DNA of 64,000 nucleotides from Ascidia mentula (Eukaryota; Chordata; Ascidiacea; Phlebobranchia; Ascidiidae), in contig OX387197.1 in assembly GCA_947561715.1 (NCBI GenBank), positions 23,338,266 through 23,402,265 on the forward strand, given 5' to 3'. Positions 53,701-64,000 of the stretch are shown here, piece after piece. The position numbers and the translations under genes were made by a program. The notes beneath the pieces were generated by a model, which was given only the letters and a program-made list of their open reading frames with translations, was not told where the DNA came from and did not search any database. Within the stretch, counting starts at the first letter, position 1. Each line of letters opens with the position of its first letter.

Positions 53701-54319
53701 CACTGACGATGCTCATTTTAGAGAAAAATGAGTAAGAAAACAGACTGATTTTAGCCTACTGAGAAAAAATTTTTCATGCTGCTTGTCCCTTACAGGTTAT
53801 TGCCTTTTGTATAATGTTACACCTAACTAAACATATGACACCCAGGTGAAAAGAAACGAATGCCGAACCAAGTTTGAGTTTCCCGTGCCAACCTCAGCTT
53901 GCGTTCCAACCGGCAGTGGAAGGTGTGTATGGGTCGCGAGGTCGACGTCCGCGTATAAGTTTCCACCTAGAGCTCCTACCGAAGATCTCGAACCGGCAAC
54001 CACAACTATCAGCACAACATCATCTACACCAGTAACCGCTAAAGCCCATGTTGGGTTTGAACCAGTGCGCGACGTTGAAATGCCTCTCGAAGCTGAGCGT
54101 TCGTTTCTCGAAGAGGAAGAGTTCGCGGAAGAGGAAACTAAGCAGAAAACAACGCCATCTTCTACATCGAAAGCAAGCACAGTGGTGGATAAGAGCAGCA
54201 CGGAGCCTAAAGTAGTGATAGGTACTGTGACCTTCCCCGCAGCAACGGCAAAATCACCTCATGTCAATGTTATTAAATACTTGATGAAAGTTGTTTGGCC
54301 GTCTTTCTCCAAGAAATAA
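50800..54319 (+). CDS. TIMP: Tissue inhibitor of metalloproteinases, gene b, with a C-terminal tail
   Basis: Exons 50800-50920, 51048-51136, 51377-51491, 52906-53072 and 53846-54319 join in phase to 321 residues. The exon phases are the same as in gene a, so the two are tandem duplicates. Signal peptide MSRNISTVLLCIFAGLLTYG, then ESF and CSCPYHHPQAKFC with Cys1, 3 and 13 spaced as in the family. Next come IGKIRIIDAS, VYKGPYEDF, VYTPATFTKC, RGGLFVSQC and KGCETC. The C-domain part is short (NECRTKFEF, SACVP...GRCVW) and holds only four cysteines, lacking one present in gene a. The tail is long: Thr/Ser-rich, likely O-glycosylated (inference), then a Glu run, then KVVIGTVTFP and KYLMKVVWPSF. Role: secreted metalloproteinase inhibitor, by family. 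Confidence 0.92.
51492..52905 (+). other. Intron 3 of TIMP b
   Basis: A 1.4 kb intron. No nested gene or repeat family was recognised. Confidence 0.55.
53557..53613. repeat. Perfect 14-base inverted repeat in TIMP b intron 4
   Basis: CCCTTTTTGCAAGG at 53557-53570 is the exact reverse complement of CCTTGCAAAAAGGG at 53600-53613, separated by 29 bases. It would form a hairpin in RNA or DNA. It may be a degraded foldback element. Confidence 0.7.
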
Positions 54320-55702
54320 AAAAAAACAATCCTACCCAATTTCCCAAGCCGCATTTACCTCTCTTTGTACATACAAGAGTGTTCACAAGAACTTTTTTCA
54401 GTAATCTATAGTTTTCTTCGAAACAAAGGTGTCGACTTCCGTTGTTTGGTTTTCACAGTGTGTGAAACATGCTTGCTCTTGTTTGTAAAATGCGTTTTGT
54501 AATAAACTAATAATCAAACACCACATGGACGTATTCTCGGGAAAAAGTGTTCTGCAGCGGACAACTGATTTCCAAAAATACTTAAAAATAGCTGAGTGAC
54601 GTCATTCCCCTGTTACCCCTTAGAAGTTGTCTCTGGTTTGATCCGCAATCAGCCAATGTACTTATATGGACCTTTTGGATGGAATAGATTGATTCACATC
54701 AAAAGGCTTACATGTTGTTGTTAAATGTTGTTACAAGACGCACAACGCAAAGACGGTGGATTAGTTTAGATTTATTTGATAAATAACTAATACGAAGAAA
54801 CCAATAAAAGCTCGAAAACGAACAAACACAAGTTCAATTTCGCCGATTGTCTCGTACGAGCCGATAACATCTGCTCAGTTGCGTGAAATTGTCTTTCCTC
54901 GAGAGATTGAGACACGATATTTATCCTGCGGTGGACGCTGCAGTCACGCAAGAACAAAAGCCAGGTACTTTACGCGGCACAAGAACAAGGCCCTTTCTTC
55001 GTAATCTTGACATCTAGCGCTCGCGGTTTGGCCGCGAATCTTGCCGCCAGGCCAAGAAGAACAGAGTGGTCAGCGCTGCTGTAAACAGTTTCATCCAACA
55101 AAAGGCAATGGTTACCATGTTAAAAATCGTTGGTAAAACGTTTTATATATTCGTTATTTTTCACGTGGGCTGCATTCCGTGGAGTGGACAAAAATCCTAG
55201 TAATTTTTATTCAAATTAAGCCGTAAACCGACCAAAACCCCCAGGCCCGACGTACAACTCTGATTTGCGCAATAAATGGACGAAACGTTCCCTAACATGC
55301 AGTAACCGTATGCTGCGAGCGATTGGTACGGCGGATCAGCAAGCAGGGCACAAGTTCGAAGAAAAGCTTGTACTGTACATAAGGGGTAAACACAATAGCA
55401 CGGGCAAACACCTTATTCGAGACGTACTGCTTGTTGAGGTTAATACAGTGTACAGTTTCAAGCTTGGTAAGTCGGTTTCCCAGCAAGCAAAAAAGACAAA
55501 CAAACACCGACCTAAGAGGTTGATAAAATATTGTTGACGCGTGGAAAACTGCATAAACGTAGGCATATTAATATTATGAGCGAAAGAGTGTCTTTTTAAA
55601 GATTTGGTGTAGTCAATAACACTACTTTTAAGCAACGCTTGATAACCTCAGGAATTCTACCATTTATAACGCATACTATATATCCTGCCATTTATAAAGC
55701 AT
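54320..55702. other. Convergent gap between TIMP b and FAM184A
   Basis: About 1.4 kb with the TIMP b 3' UTR (AATAAA near 54500) and the FAM184A 3' UTR. Open frames at 55265-55635 on both strands overlap each other and show no known motif. Confidence 0.5.
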
Positions 55703-58700
55703 TTATTTTTTAACTCTCGGCGACTTCTTCTTGGATGCCAGCAACGTTATGAAAGAGTCCCTCATGCTCTTCCTTTTGGAGTTAAAACTCGGTTTCCTCA
55801 TTGTGTAATGATCGGGGAGTGATCCGTACGGTGACGTCACGCGCTCGCTACGACGCAACAGCGCCATGTCGTCATCAAGGGGAGCAGGTTTGCTTCCTCG
55901 TTGTTTCCAGATGTCTCTGACGTCTGTGAAGGTCGGAGTGGCCACGTCACAATAGCTGATTTCGCCCGAAGGTTCAAAGGTGGTGGTTCGGGTGAGCTGC
56001 GGCTTATGTTTGGTGCTGTGCATCCGAAGCTTTACGAACTCTTCCGAAGTCGTTCCGAACCCGTTTTCGACCTTGGTGGACTCCAGCGCTCCGTTGCAGG
56101 CTTGCTCGAACTTTTGGGAAAACTGGTCGTCAACTTCGTCCGAAGCAAGGCTAAAAAGCGTACAACAGATTAATCTTTCAAAAACATAACTTGGACAATA
56201 TACGCGAGTTAAAGTTTATCATGGGACAAAAAAATAACCGTTTACTTGTAAATGTATGTCAGTGTTTTCTCAGTTTATAGGCTAATTTATTTCAATCGAA
56301 CAAATGAAAAATTTAAAACTCTTTCCCGCACTGAAAATCTCAGCGATCTTTTTCATGCAACTTTGAAAATACTTGTATGCAAATGTGTTTGCAGCCGGAA
56401 AATCCCCGTCAGTGGATTAAGAAACTGCCGAGTTATTTTTTGCAATGTTAGAAGCGCATTTTTCGCACATTCTCTTGTGTGGCATTTCATGATGTAGCTT
56501 GCAACCTTTAAACCGAACGGAAAAGTGCGACTGACAAAATGGCACCATCTTGATAAGATAGCGATTCTGCCTTCAGCGACGATATCGACAACGATAAGTG
56601 GATCGCTTTTTGTGTCACAGCTAAATTGCAGGTTGGGATTGTGGGCTCACAAGTGCGTATTGTGTGTTCTTGTTTTGCGCCAAAATAAAACGTGATTCAG
56701 TTTTTTTTAGTTTTCGTTGTACATCTGAGCCCGGAGGAGACGAAAAGCAAGTCATGAAATTGGTTTTGGCAAGACAACCTGTACGAAATGCGTATGTGAA
56801 TGCTCAAAGGACAACAGAGACACTGGTAACATGCAGTCTACTTGTTTGTGCTGCCAAAAATTTATTGTCTTTTGATGCAAGGAAAGTTCAGACCCATATA
56901 AAAACCTGGTATAGGATTTTTGTAACCAGGATAACCTTGGTTTAAATCCGTTATGATACATTTTAAACAAATTAAAAATGGCTCGTTTCATGCTCGAGTT
57001 AAAGTATAGGAAATTACAAGTCCCTACCAATGTAGAAATATTGAATCCCTTATCTACCATAATAGAAATGTGCCGTTTTATTTGGTCCAATACACAAACC
57101 TTCGTCGACTTAAGTTTCTTTTCATGACGTACAATCTGCTCCTGCACTTACTTCGCCTTGTTTACCTTCCGTATATGGTACGGAAGGAAAGGTCACCGAA
57201 AATGCAAAGACAAGTCACTTTCTGACGTAGCTATTATTCCGACATAAGTCGACGTTGATATTAATCGGATTGCGGATACTCACCGAACGTGCGTTGTGTT
57301 TTTCGCTTCTGGGAGCTCGAAATAATATTTATGTGTTCAGGTTCTTTCTCACTATTTCTAGGTTGGTTTCGATATCCCGAAAATACCAAAGAACTTACAA
57401 TCCCGTTTTGTGGTTCTGATACTACTTGTTGTTTCATATCCAAGCTCAATAAAATGTTTCGCATTGAAAAGAAGTACCTAATTACTAGTAACACGTTTTT
57501 TGTGGGAGGGGGAGGGGTGGGTGCTATAGAAGGGTTGTTTATAGTTTTTCGTAAATTGCTTGCGATTGACCTTTTGCAATCGAGAGAAAATGTGTTATTT
57601 GCTGTTAGGACCCCTCTCCCACTTGAACATTTTCTCGGGGTATAACTGCTTTCGCCTTGTTGAGAAGGTTTGTACTAAACCACGTCAAAACTGTCCATTA
57701 AACAACGAGGATAAAAAAAACATAGAAGTGGAATAGTATTGAGGAAATTTTGAAGTCAGAACGGTTTGTATAATTTTGTAGTGTGGACTCCATTGTAATA
57801 GTTGGGTTTGTATATTGTCTTTTATGCAAAAAAGGCACAAAACATAAACAGCAAAACGCAATTACCCTATTTCGCTTGTAAGACACATTGTCGAGGGCAA
57901 GGCAAAAATCCATGCTGGTCAACTGTTACGCAACAAAGTGTTCTTTGTGACGCAACACAATCGAGACCGGTTACAGTGATAAGTTGAACGTTAGGGCAAC
58001 GCACATGCTGGCGATGACGTAATAGGTTAGACGTCACTCTGATCAGAAGACAGAAAAGGTGAGTAGAACGGCACGCCAATAAAAATAATGAAAAACTGAA
58101 AGCAACGGTATTATATAGATTTTTATGTGCATGAACGTAGGTAAAAGGGAAGTTATGGTGAAAAAACTGTGAAAAAAACAATAAATAACTCGGTTCAAGC
58201 GAAGGTGATTCCCCTTCAGGTACTTTCATGCACTGCCAGTTAGTCGATTGTTAACCACGGGGAAAGGTTAGGTCGGGCCATGCAGCGGACCGGCCTACCT
58301 AAGGAACTTCTTGGGGTGGGGCGGGGGCGTCGGCTGGAGCTGCTTGTACCCGCCAGGCGAGCTCGAACCGGATCGTATCGGCTCCAACCGGTTCGAACCG
58401 TTCATGGCCGGCTCGATGGAGTTCAGATTCGGAACGCTCACAAATTGTTGAGTGAAACGGGGAGGTGCTGAGAGGGTGTTCTGGCCCTTTTTCTGCACGT
58501 ATGATGGAGTGTTGATGAATGAAAAGTAAAAAAAAATACAGAAGGACTTATGTATAGGAATCTCCTAACTCTCTTATAATTCTTTTGAATACGTTATACT
58601 GACGATGTCGAATTATAGGCGAAATATGTATATCGGCAAATATAACATATTGAAAGATCGATTGGTTTTTAAGGGAATTTGCTGCACGTTATGTTTACAT

Positions 58701-61700
58701 ATGCCATGCTTTACTTGAACTATTAAGCACGTGACCTGTTTTCTCAATATAAAATACACACACGGCTTTGTAACAAACAACTACAAACTGAAAACACAAT
58801 AAACCCGCAAACTTCCAAACAAGTCGTGTGTGTAAGAGGAAAAATATCTGACCTTTCCTCGCGGGTTGAGCACGCCTACATTGGGAGCCGCGCTGAAAAC
58901 CTTGTTGAAGTTGGTTTCGCGATTGACGAGTTCCATCTGATAATATTTCTTATCATCCTGCAAGTAAAAGCAATAACCACATTTTATCGCGGGATAAAGG
59001 TTGTGTTGTTTTTGCTTAATCCCAGTGCAAAGAATCAAAATTGTTAACAACTTATGCGGGGTATCCGAATTTCAATACAGGAGTACGAGTTGGCTAGCCA
59101 TCAGTTGCTTGCAACAATCTATTGTATTAACAGTTTATAAGTTGGTATAAGTTTACTCGAAAACAGTTTCGCTGACATGTACATATTTATTGTGCACCGA
59201 ACCATAAGACAAAAAAAAAATTTTTCAACCAAAACCATTCGCTACTCACTATGAGTTTTTGCATTTGTGATTCACGTTCGCGAACGAGTTCCTTTAGTTG
59301 GTTGATCATATCCACATCCTCAGGACGACTGTCACGCCTGTTATACATCTCCTCTGCTTCTCTGAGTCTGAACAATTTAAAACGGGAACATCAATTCTAA
59401 TGTCGTCTCGAAAATCGAATTGCTTTGGTATAATCAAGCACTTTGACTGGTAGCATGGTCCGTTACTAACCAGCAAATGAAGTTTATACTTCTAGTAGCA
59501 AGTCGAACTTAAACAACACTTTTTAAAAGAAAAACGTCAGAATTTTTGTCATATTATTTCGAAATAGGAGAAAACTACATAGGACCGAAAACCAGTAAGA
59601 TTTTGGACAACCCTCAAACGAATTAATGCTCTTTACACCCACCTAGTATATCCCAGTGGAATCACAACAATATTTCTTCCTGTATGATACAATAAAAAGC
59701 TACTTACGCTATGTTAAGGGAGGACAACTTATCCTTTAGCGCTTCCGTGGCTCGGTTAAAGTCGTTCACCATCGATTGTTTCTGTCGAATCGTCTCCGCT
59801 TCGTAGCGATCCCGCTTCGCCTGAAATTTCCGATTCAACTCCTCTTCCCTCCTGAACAACTCAGCGTTCGCCTCGCTGCGCACGCGCAATATTTCCTGAC
59901 CTGCAGGATATAAACGAGAGAGTTGTGATAACAGGATATCACAGGCACAGGAATAAATTTGCAGCATTTTCTTCGTTGCGTAAACACACTCGATTTTTGT
60001 TGGTGTTGTTACAAACATGGAGTTTTGTTTATTCATCTTATTTAATCACATTTTGAATGTTCAGGCAAACATAAAGCAAACTCAAATCTGATTTGGTCAA
60101 AACGTAAAGTTATTGTCCATAAGATATACGCTTGGTTTTTGAGCTACATTGTGATAAACAGACCACGGGAAAGTATTATTTCCTACACTTGTATATAATG
60201 TTTGCATATAAATATATGACAAATACGATAGTAACACCTTTCACATCGAGTTCGCGGTTGACGGTGGCGAGCGACTCGTTCTGTTCGGTGACTTTGTCTC
60301 GCAAGTGGTTTAACTGCGACGTGGTGTTCCGCAACTCCATCTCAAAGTCCGAAAGCTGAAAAAGACGATTGCGCCGTTCATAATTTTGTTTTGACCACGA
60401 GAGCATGGAGACGACGCGAAACAAAAGTCCAAGATTCTAGAGTTAAAGTTTTAGCTCCACCTTGCGGTTAAGATCTTCCTCCTTTCGTTGATTCGCGTCT
60501 CTCTCCCGTTCCATCTCCGACTTCGCTGTAACGATTTGCGCTTCGTATTGCCGATTGATGTCATCGAGGGCTGACGAATGTTGGTAGCTTAATTGGCTTC
60601 GAACCTCCTCTGAAAGTAGAAAAACAAACCCGGTTGCTTGAAAGTCGGAAACGCGCAGCGTGTGGTGTGAAGTTAGGTTTAACAAACATATTTCAAGCAA
60701 AAACAACGACAGTAATTCAATTTCATTGGTCGGTAAATCTAATAGTAACAATGTGAAAATAAACCTCTTCTAGATGCAACACCTCAGCTTAGTTACACAC
60801 ATAGAGATTGAATAAATCTTGGGTAATTATATACCTTTTATAAATCATATCCATAGTTAAGGCCAAAAGTCAAAGATACATGCCAGTAAAATCTTTCCAA
60901 CACTAACCCATGTCGTCCTTGAACTCCTGTTCTTTGTTTTCAAGTTCCTCCGCCTTTTCTCTCCTCATTTTATCCTTGAGCGCCTCCAGGGAGATCTGCT
61001 GAGCCCGCATCTGCGATTGCATCTCTTCTCTAACAAATAAGATTACGTTAGTTTTCAAAACAAAGCAAATATTCTTTACAACGCTAAAGTAAGATGCGGG
61101 CTTACCTATGTTGGGAGAGCAGTCTGCTCTCGGAGTTTCTCAGTTCGTCGATTTTACGTTGCTCCATTGTCGCTAGCGCCACCTCGTGGGCAGAGGACAT
61201 GTTGTCCATCTAAAAAAAATATTTCAAAAAATAGTTACAACGTGGAAATTATTACGGGGATATTGTTATTTTTGAACACATTTTAAAAAATGCCTAACAA
61301 ACGGAAATTTACATCAAATGGTCCTTTAAATTAACAACAACAACCGAAAAGTTAAGAATATACCATTTGATTGTGGCGAAATATTGTAATGTTTCCTCGT
61401 ACAATACCATGTAATAAATATACACAGGCGTTCATTGTCATTTACCTCCGATCGCAGCTTCATGGCAACCTCTTCCGCTTCACTGCGAAGTCTTCTCTCC
61501 AACTCCGACATCTCACTCCTCCCTTCCTCCACACGATGTTCCATCCCACGTCGCTCCGCGTCGAAGTTGTTCCTCATTTCATTCATCTTAAATAAAAGTA
61601 GAATTTAGAGCTACAGACAGAGTGTACATTGTTTCACACCCTATAAGGTCTCATCTGTGCAGCTGGAGATTAAGGCAGAATTTACTTTTAAAGTATGCAG

Positions 61701-64000
61701 GATTGTGTGAGTCGCATGAACGTCATAACGTTATGAACAAAACTGAAGTCACACATTAATCTGCTGACGTAAATTACAGGTTTGTTGCTTCACTATATTC
61801 ATCAAATAAAGTAATTTGCTGTCACAGATAAATAAACAATGCCTGACCGAGGGCCAGATCTCTCTACAGTTATTAAGCAAGTCAAGCAATAACGTGGCAA
61901 AAATCGCCTTGCATCTTAAACACCAATTTACTAACATGGTTTCTGCAAGATTTCAACGGATTAAAGTAAAAAGGCAGCAACCCAAAGAGGTAAGAAGGGA
62001 ATTTTCCCGTCAAAACAAACCTGCATGGAGAGTTGTTTTATTTGTTCCTCCCATCCAGCTCTCGCGGCATTCAGTTCGTCCTCCTTCCGCGATTCGAGAT
62101 TGAGAAGAGACTCGCGACGTTCGTCGGTAAATTGTGACGTCAAGCGGCTTTGCAAATCGGTCAACTTCGTCCTGACACCGAATAAAACAATGAAAATTAT
62201 TTTCCTTCACGAAATCAACCTAACCAGCAACACTAGTTTGGCGTGACACAGTAAGTGTAAACCTCAATGTCAATTTCAAATATTATTATAATAAACCTTG
62301 TGTCAAACAATTTTATTTTTTAAAAACCTATTTCGCTTTATTAGGCATCATCAGTTCTACACAAAATAAAAAGAAAAGACATGTCTTTTAAGTGAGACCT
62401 AACATTGATGGTGCATGAGCAGTGGTAAAGTTATATGGTAGCAGTACTGTGAACACAGACTGGAGTGAAAACACATGATGATCATTTTAGTAAACCACGG
62501 GTTATTAGATGTAGATTTTTACCTCAATTCTTCCTCTGATTTTTCTTCCCACTCGCGTTTTATTCTCTGCAGCGAATCCTCGTGGTCGTTGCGCAACATC
62601 GCCACCTTGCGATCGTGCTCTTTGCTCTGATGCTTGATGTCGGAACTGCACGTAAAAAAGTATTAGTCAAATCGCGTGTACAAAGCTACACAAAAACGTA
62701 CGAGTTGAAGTTAGGTAACTAACAGACGGTTAAATGATATTTCCACTATAAAAAGTATATAAGAATGTTTAAATCAAACCACAAGATTTTACGTTAGCGA
62801 AACGTACACAGAATTGATAATTGATACATGTCAAAATATTAGCTATTGGCAAATAAGTTATATGAAAATCATTTGCGTGTGTTTTGTTTATGAAACGCGT
62901 TTCTGATGTTGGTATGCAGTATACAATTGTCAGTCATTGACAGTTAACTTGAGGTAAAACTTCATGAACAACTTTTGATAATAACAGGTGAAATCTATTG
63001 GAGGTAAAGTTCAGTTTAAAGGTCACGCCAAGTAAGGCCAAGACCACTATACGAACAGTAAAACAATATCAAGAGGAAGCATTTAAATGTATGTGGTTCT
63101 GTTGTAGCACATTACAACGAAGCGTCAGTCCTCGTCGCCAGGTGCAACTCGTCGATATAAGTCCTGTTGTGACGTCACAAAGGGTCACTTATGACGGGGA
63201 AATAATCACCGTAGCGTGTCGGCGCTCGCTTCCACAGTTCTGCGTCTTGCATCTGCATCGCGCAGTTCGTCCTCCAGCTCTGAAATTCTCGACTTGAGTC
63301 CGTTAATACGAGTGCTAGCGTCGCCAAGGCCACTCTCGTGCAGTGTTATGGCATCGGAGAGTCTCTTTATCTGTTACATATAATAATCAAATGCTTAATG
63401 TTGTAAAAGTTGGTATCCGTCACACTAAAACGCGTTTTAGATATAACCCATGGCGTCACAGGATTTGTGATGCTGTAGATTGGTTAGAATACTAAAGTCA
63501 TTTTTTGAATATAAAAAACCAAGGACCAATAGATTTATCATTTTAATGAGGAAATAGTGCAGGAGCATAAACAAGTTTACCTAAGGTAGTAAAGCAAAAT
63601 TGCCATATTGGCTTCATTTATCAATACAAAACAATACAAACACTGCTGGCCGTTCATTGAACTATTCACAACAGCATCACAAGATGTGCATGGTTAACCT
63701 CTTGTTGTGAGTTTCTTAGTTCCTTTCCGATCTCCCGCTTTTCCTCCTCGAGGCGGGAAATGGCGGAAGCTTTTTCCTCTTCAAATGCTGAGGTTTCCTT
63801 CATCAGGCGCTCCTGCATCTCCCGGAGGAGTTTGTCCATCGCTTCCTGCGTCTGGGGAAATGAATTTGGGTTTAGAAACTGGCAGCGGCGAAGTTTGCAT
63901 TTTTGCGGCGCTCAGTACACGAAACTACAAATAAATGTACTAAACGGTATCCGGTGTCTCGATATGTGTATAGAGACACCTTTTTACATTAGCTCTACAA
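55703..64000 (-). CDS. FAM184A: FAM184A, coiled-coil protein, 3' part (5' end outside the window)
   Basis: Fourteen minus-strand exons join in phase: 63699-63851, 63210-63370, 62523-62645, 62021-62171, 61446-61586, 61106-61209, 60908-61029, 60461-60609, 60238-60355, 59708-59900, 59250-59367, 58853-58957, 58299-58492, 55703-56150, giving 759 residues here. Almost all is Glu/Lys/Arg-rich coiled coil. The C-terminal part matches FAM184A closely: ILRVRSEANAELFRREEELN, SRPEDVDMINQLKELVRER, YYQMELVNRETNFNKVF, RFVSVPNL-type FVSVPNLNSIEP and a Pro-rich stretch ending PKKFL. The function of FAM184A is poorly known. A last exon, about 2.1 kb downstream, adds about 149 residues with a basic end (SKKKSPRVKK). 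It joins in the correct phase and gives PKKFLS, as in vertebrates, but is much longer than the vertebrate C-terminus. Without that splice the frame would stop at once after PKKFLR. Confidence 0.92.
56151..58298 (-). other. Last intron of FAM184A
   Basis: A 2.1 kb intron inferred from phase. It contains a G-rich tract at 57504-57521 and a 9-base perfect hairpin (CCTTCCGTA, five-base loop, TACGGAAGG) at 57165-57187. No nested gene was recognised. Confidence 0.6.
57504..57521 (+). other. G-quadruplex-type tract
   Basis: GGGAGGGGGAGGGGTGGG has four runs of three or more G with single-base loops, on the plus strand (template side of the FAM184A intron). In this AT-rich setting it stands out, but any role is unknown. 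Confidence 0.7.
61607..61665. repeat. Short dispersed repeat, copy 3
   Basis: Lies in a FAM184A intron: GAGCTACAGACAGAGTGTAC at the left and TAAGGTCTCATCTGTGCAGC at the right, matching copy 1 at 2837 in order and spacing. Confidence 0.5.

Noticed and set aside
55265-55635. Three overlapping frames on both strands beyond TIMP b
   Set aside because: Mutual overlap, ordinary composition, no motif.
56252-57645. Frames such as 57289-57645 (+) inside the last FAM184A intron
   Set aside because: No motif or start context that would support a nested gene.

Overview
The window looks like nuclear DNA of an invertebrate chordate, most likely an ascidian tunicate of the Ciona type. This is inferred from AT-rich compact genes with many short GT-AG introns and from chordate-type families: a MAP17/SMIM24-type small membrane protein, FAM184A, TMEM53, TIMP and GRB2. 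No bacterial, organellar or CRISPR features were seen.

Layout, left to right. 1-1340 (+): 3' end of a kelch-repeat gene. 1830-7322 (+): complete CACTIN in 13 exons. 7743-8604 (-): a small MAP17-family membrane protein in 3 exons. 10182-11479 (-): AK3 adenylate kinase in 6 exons. 12397-13647 (+): AP-3 complex mu subunit with an intronless coding region, divergent from AK3. 14242-20168 (-): BTB-BACK-kelch gene with about 17 exons. 20890-32476 (-): a tandem array of TMEM53-like genes, with copies A, C and E intact, copy D carrying a nonsense codon, and copy B reduced to two 5' exons. A block holding A and B was duplicated to give C and D, and the last exon appears homogenised across all copies. 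35639-39710 (+): GRB2, SH3-SH2-SH3. 45190-48890 and 50800-54319 (+): two tandem TIMP genes of 5 exons each. 55703 to beyond 64000 (-): 3' half of FAM184A.

The genes do not form one pathway. The right end holds secreted protease inhibitors and the middle a recent multigene expansion; the rest are ordinary housekeeping or signalling genes. Most notable are (i) the TIMP pair, which keep the inhibitor domain cysteines but have one residue before Cys1 if cleaved at the most likely signal-peptidase site and share an undescribed-looking C-terminal tail ending in a V-[LV]-W-P motif, and (ii) the TMEM53 array, with signs of gene conversion, a datable hAT insertion, a GC-AG intron and a relic first exon that could feed its neighbour.

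Exon boundaries were derived by hand from splice sites and reading phase. They agree in phase throughout CACTIN, the MAP17-like gene, AK3, GRB2, both TIMPs, FAM184A and the TMEM53 copies. One junction in each kelch gene could not be resolved.
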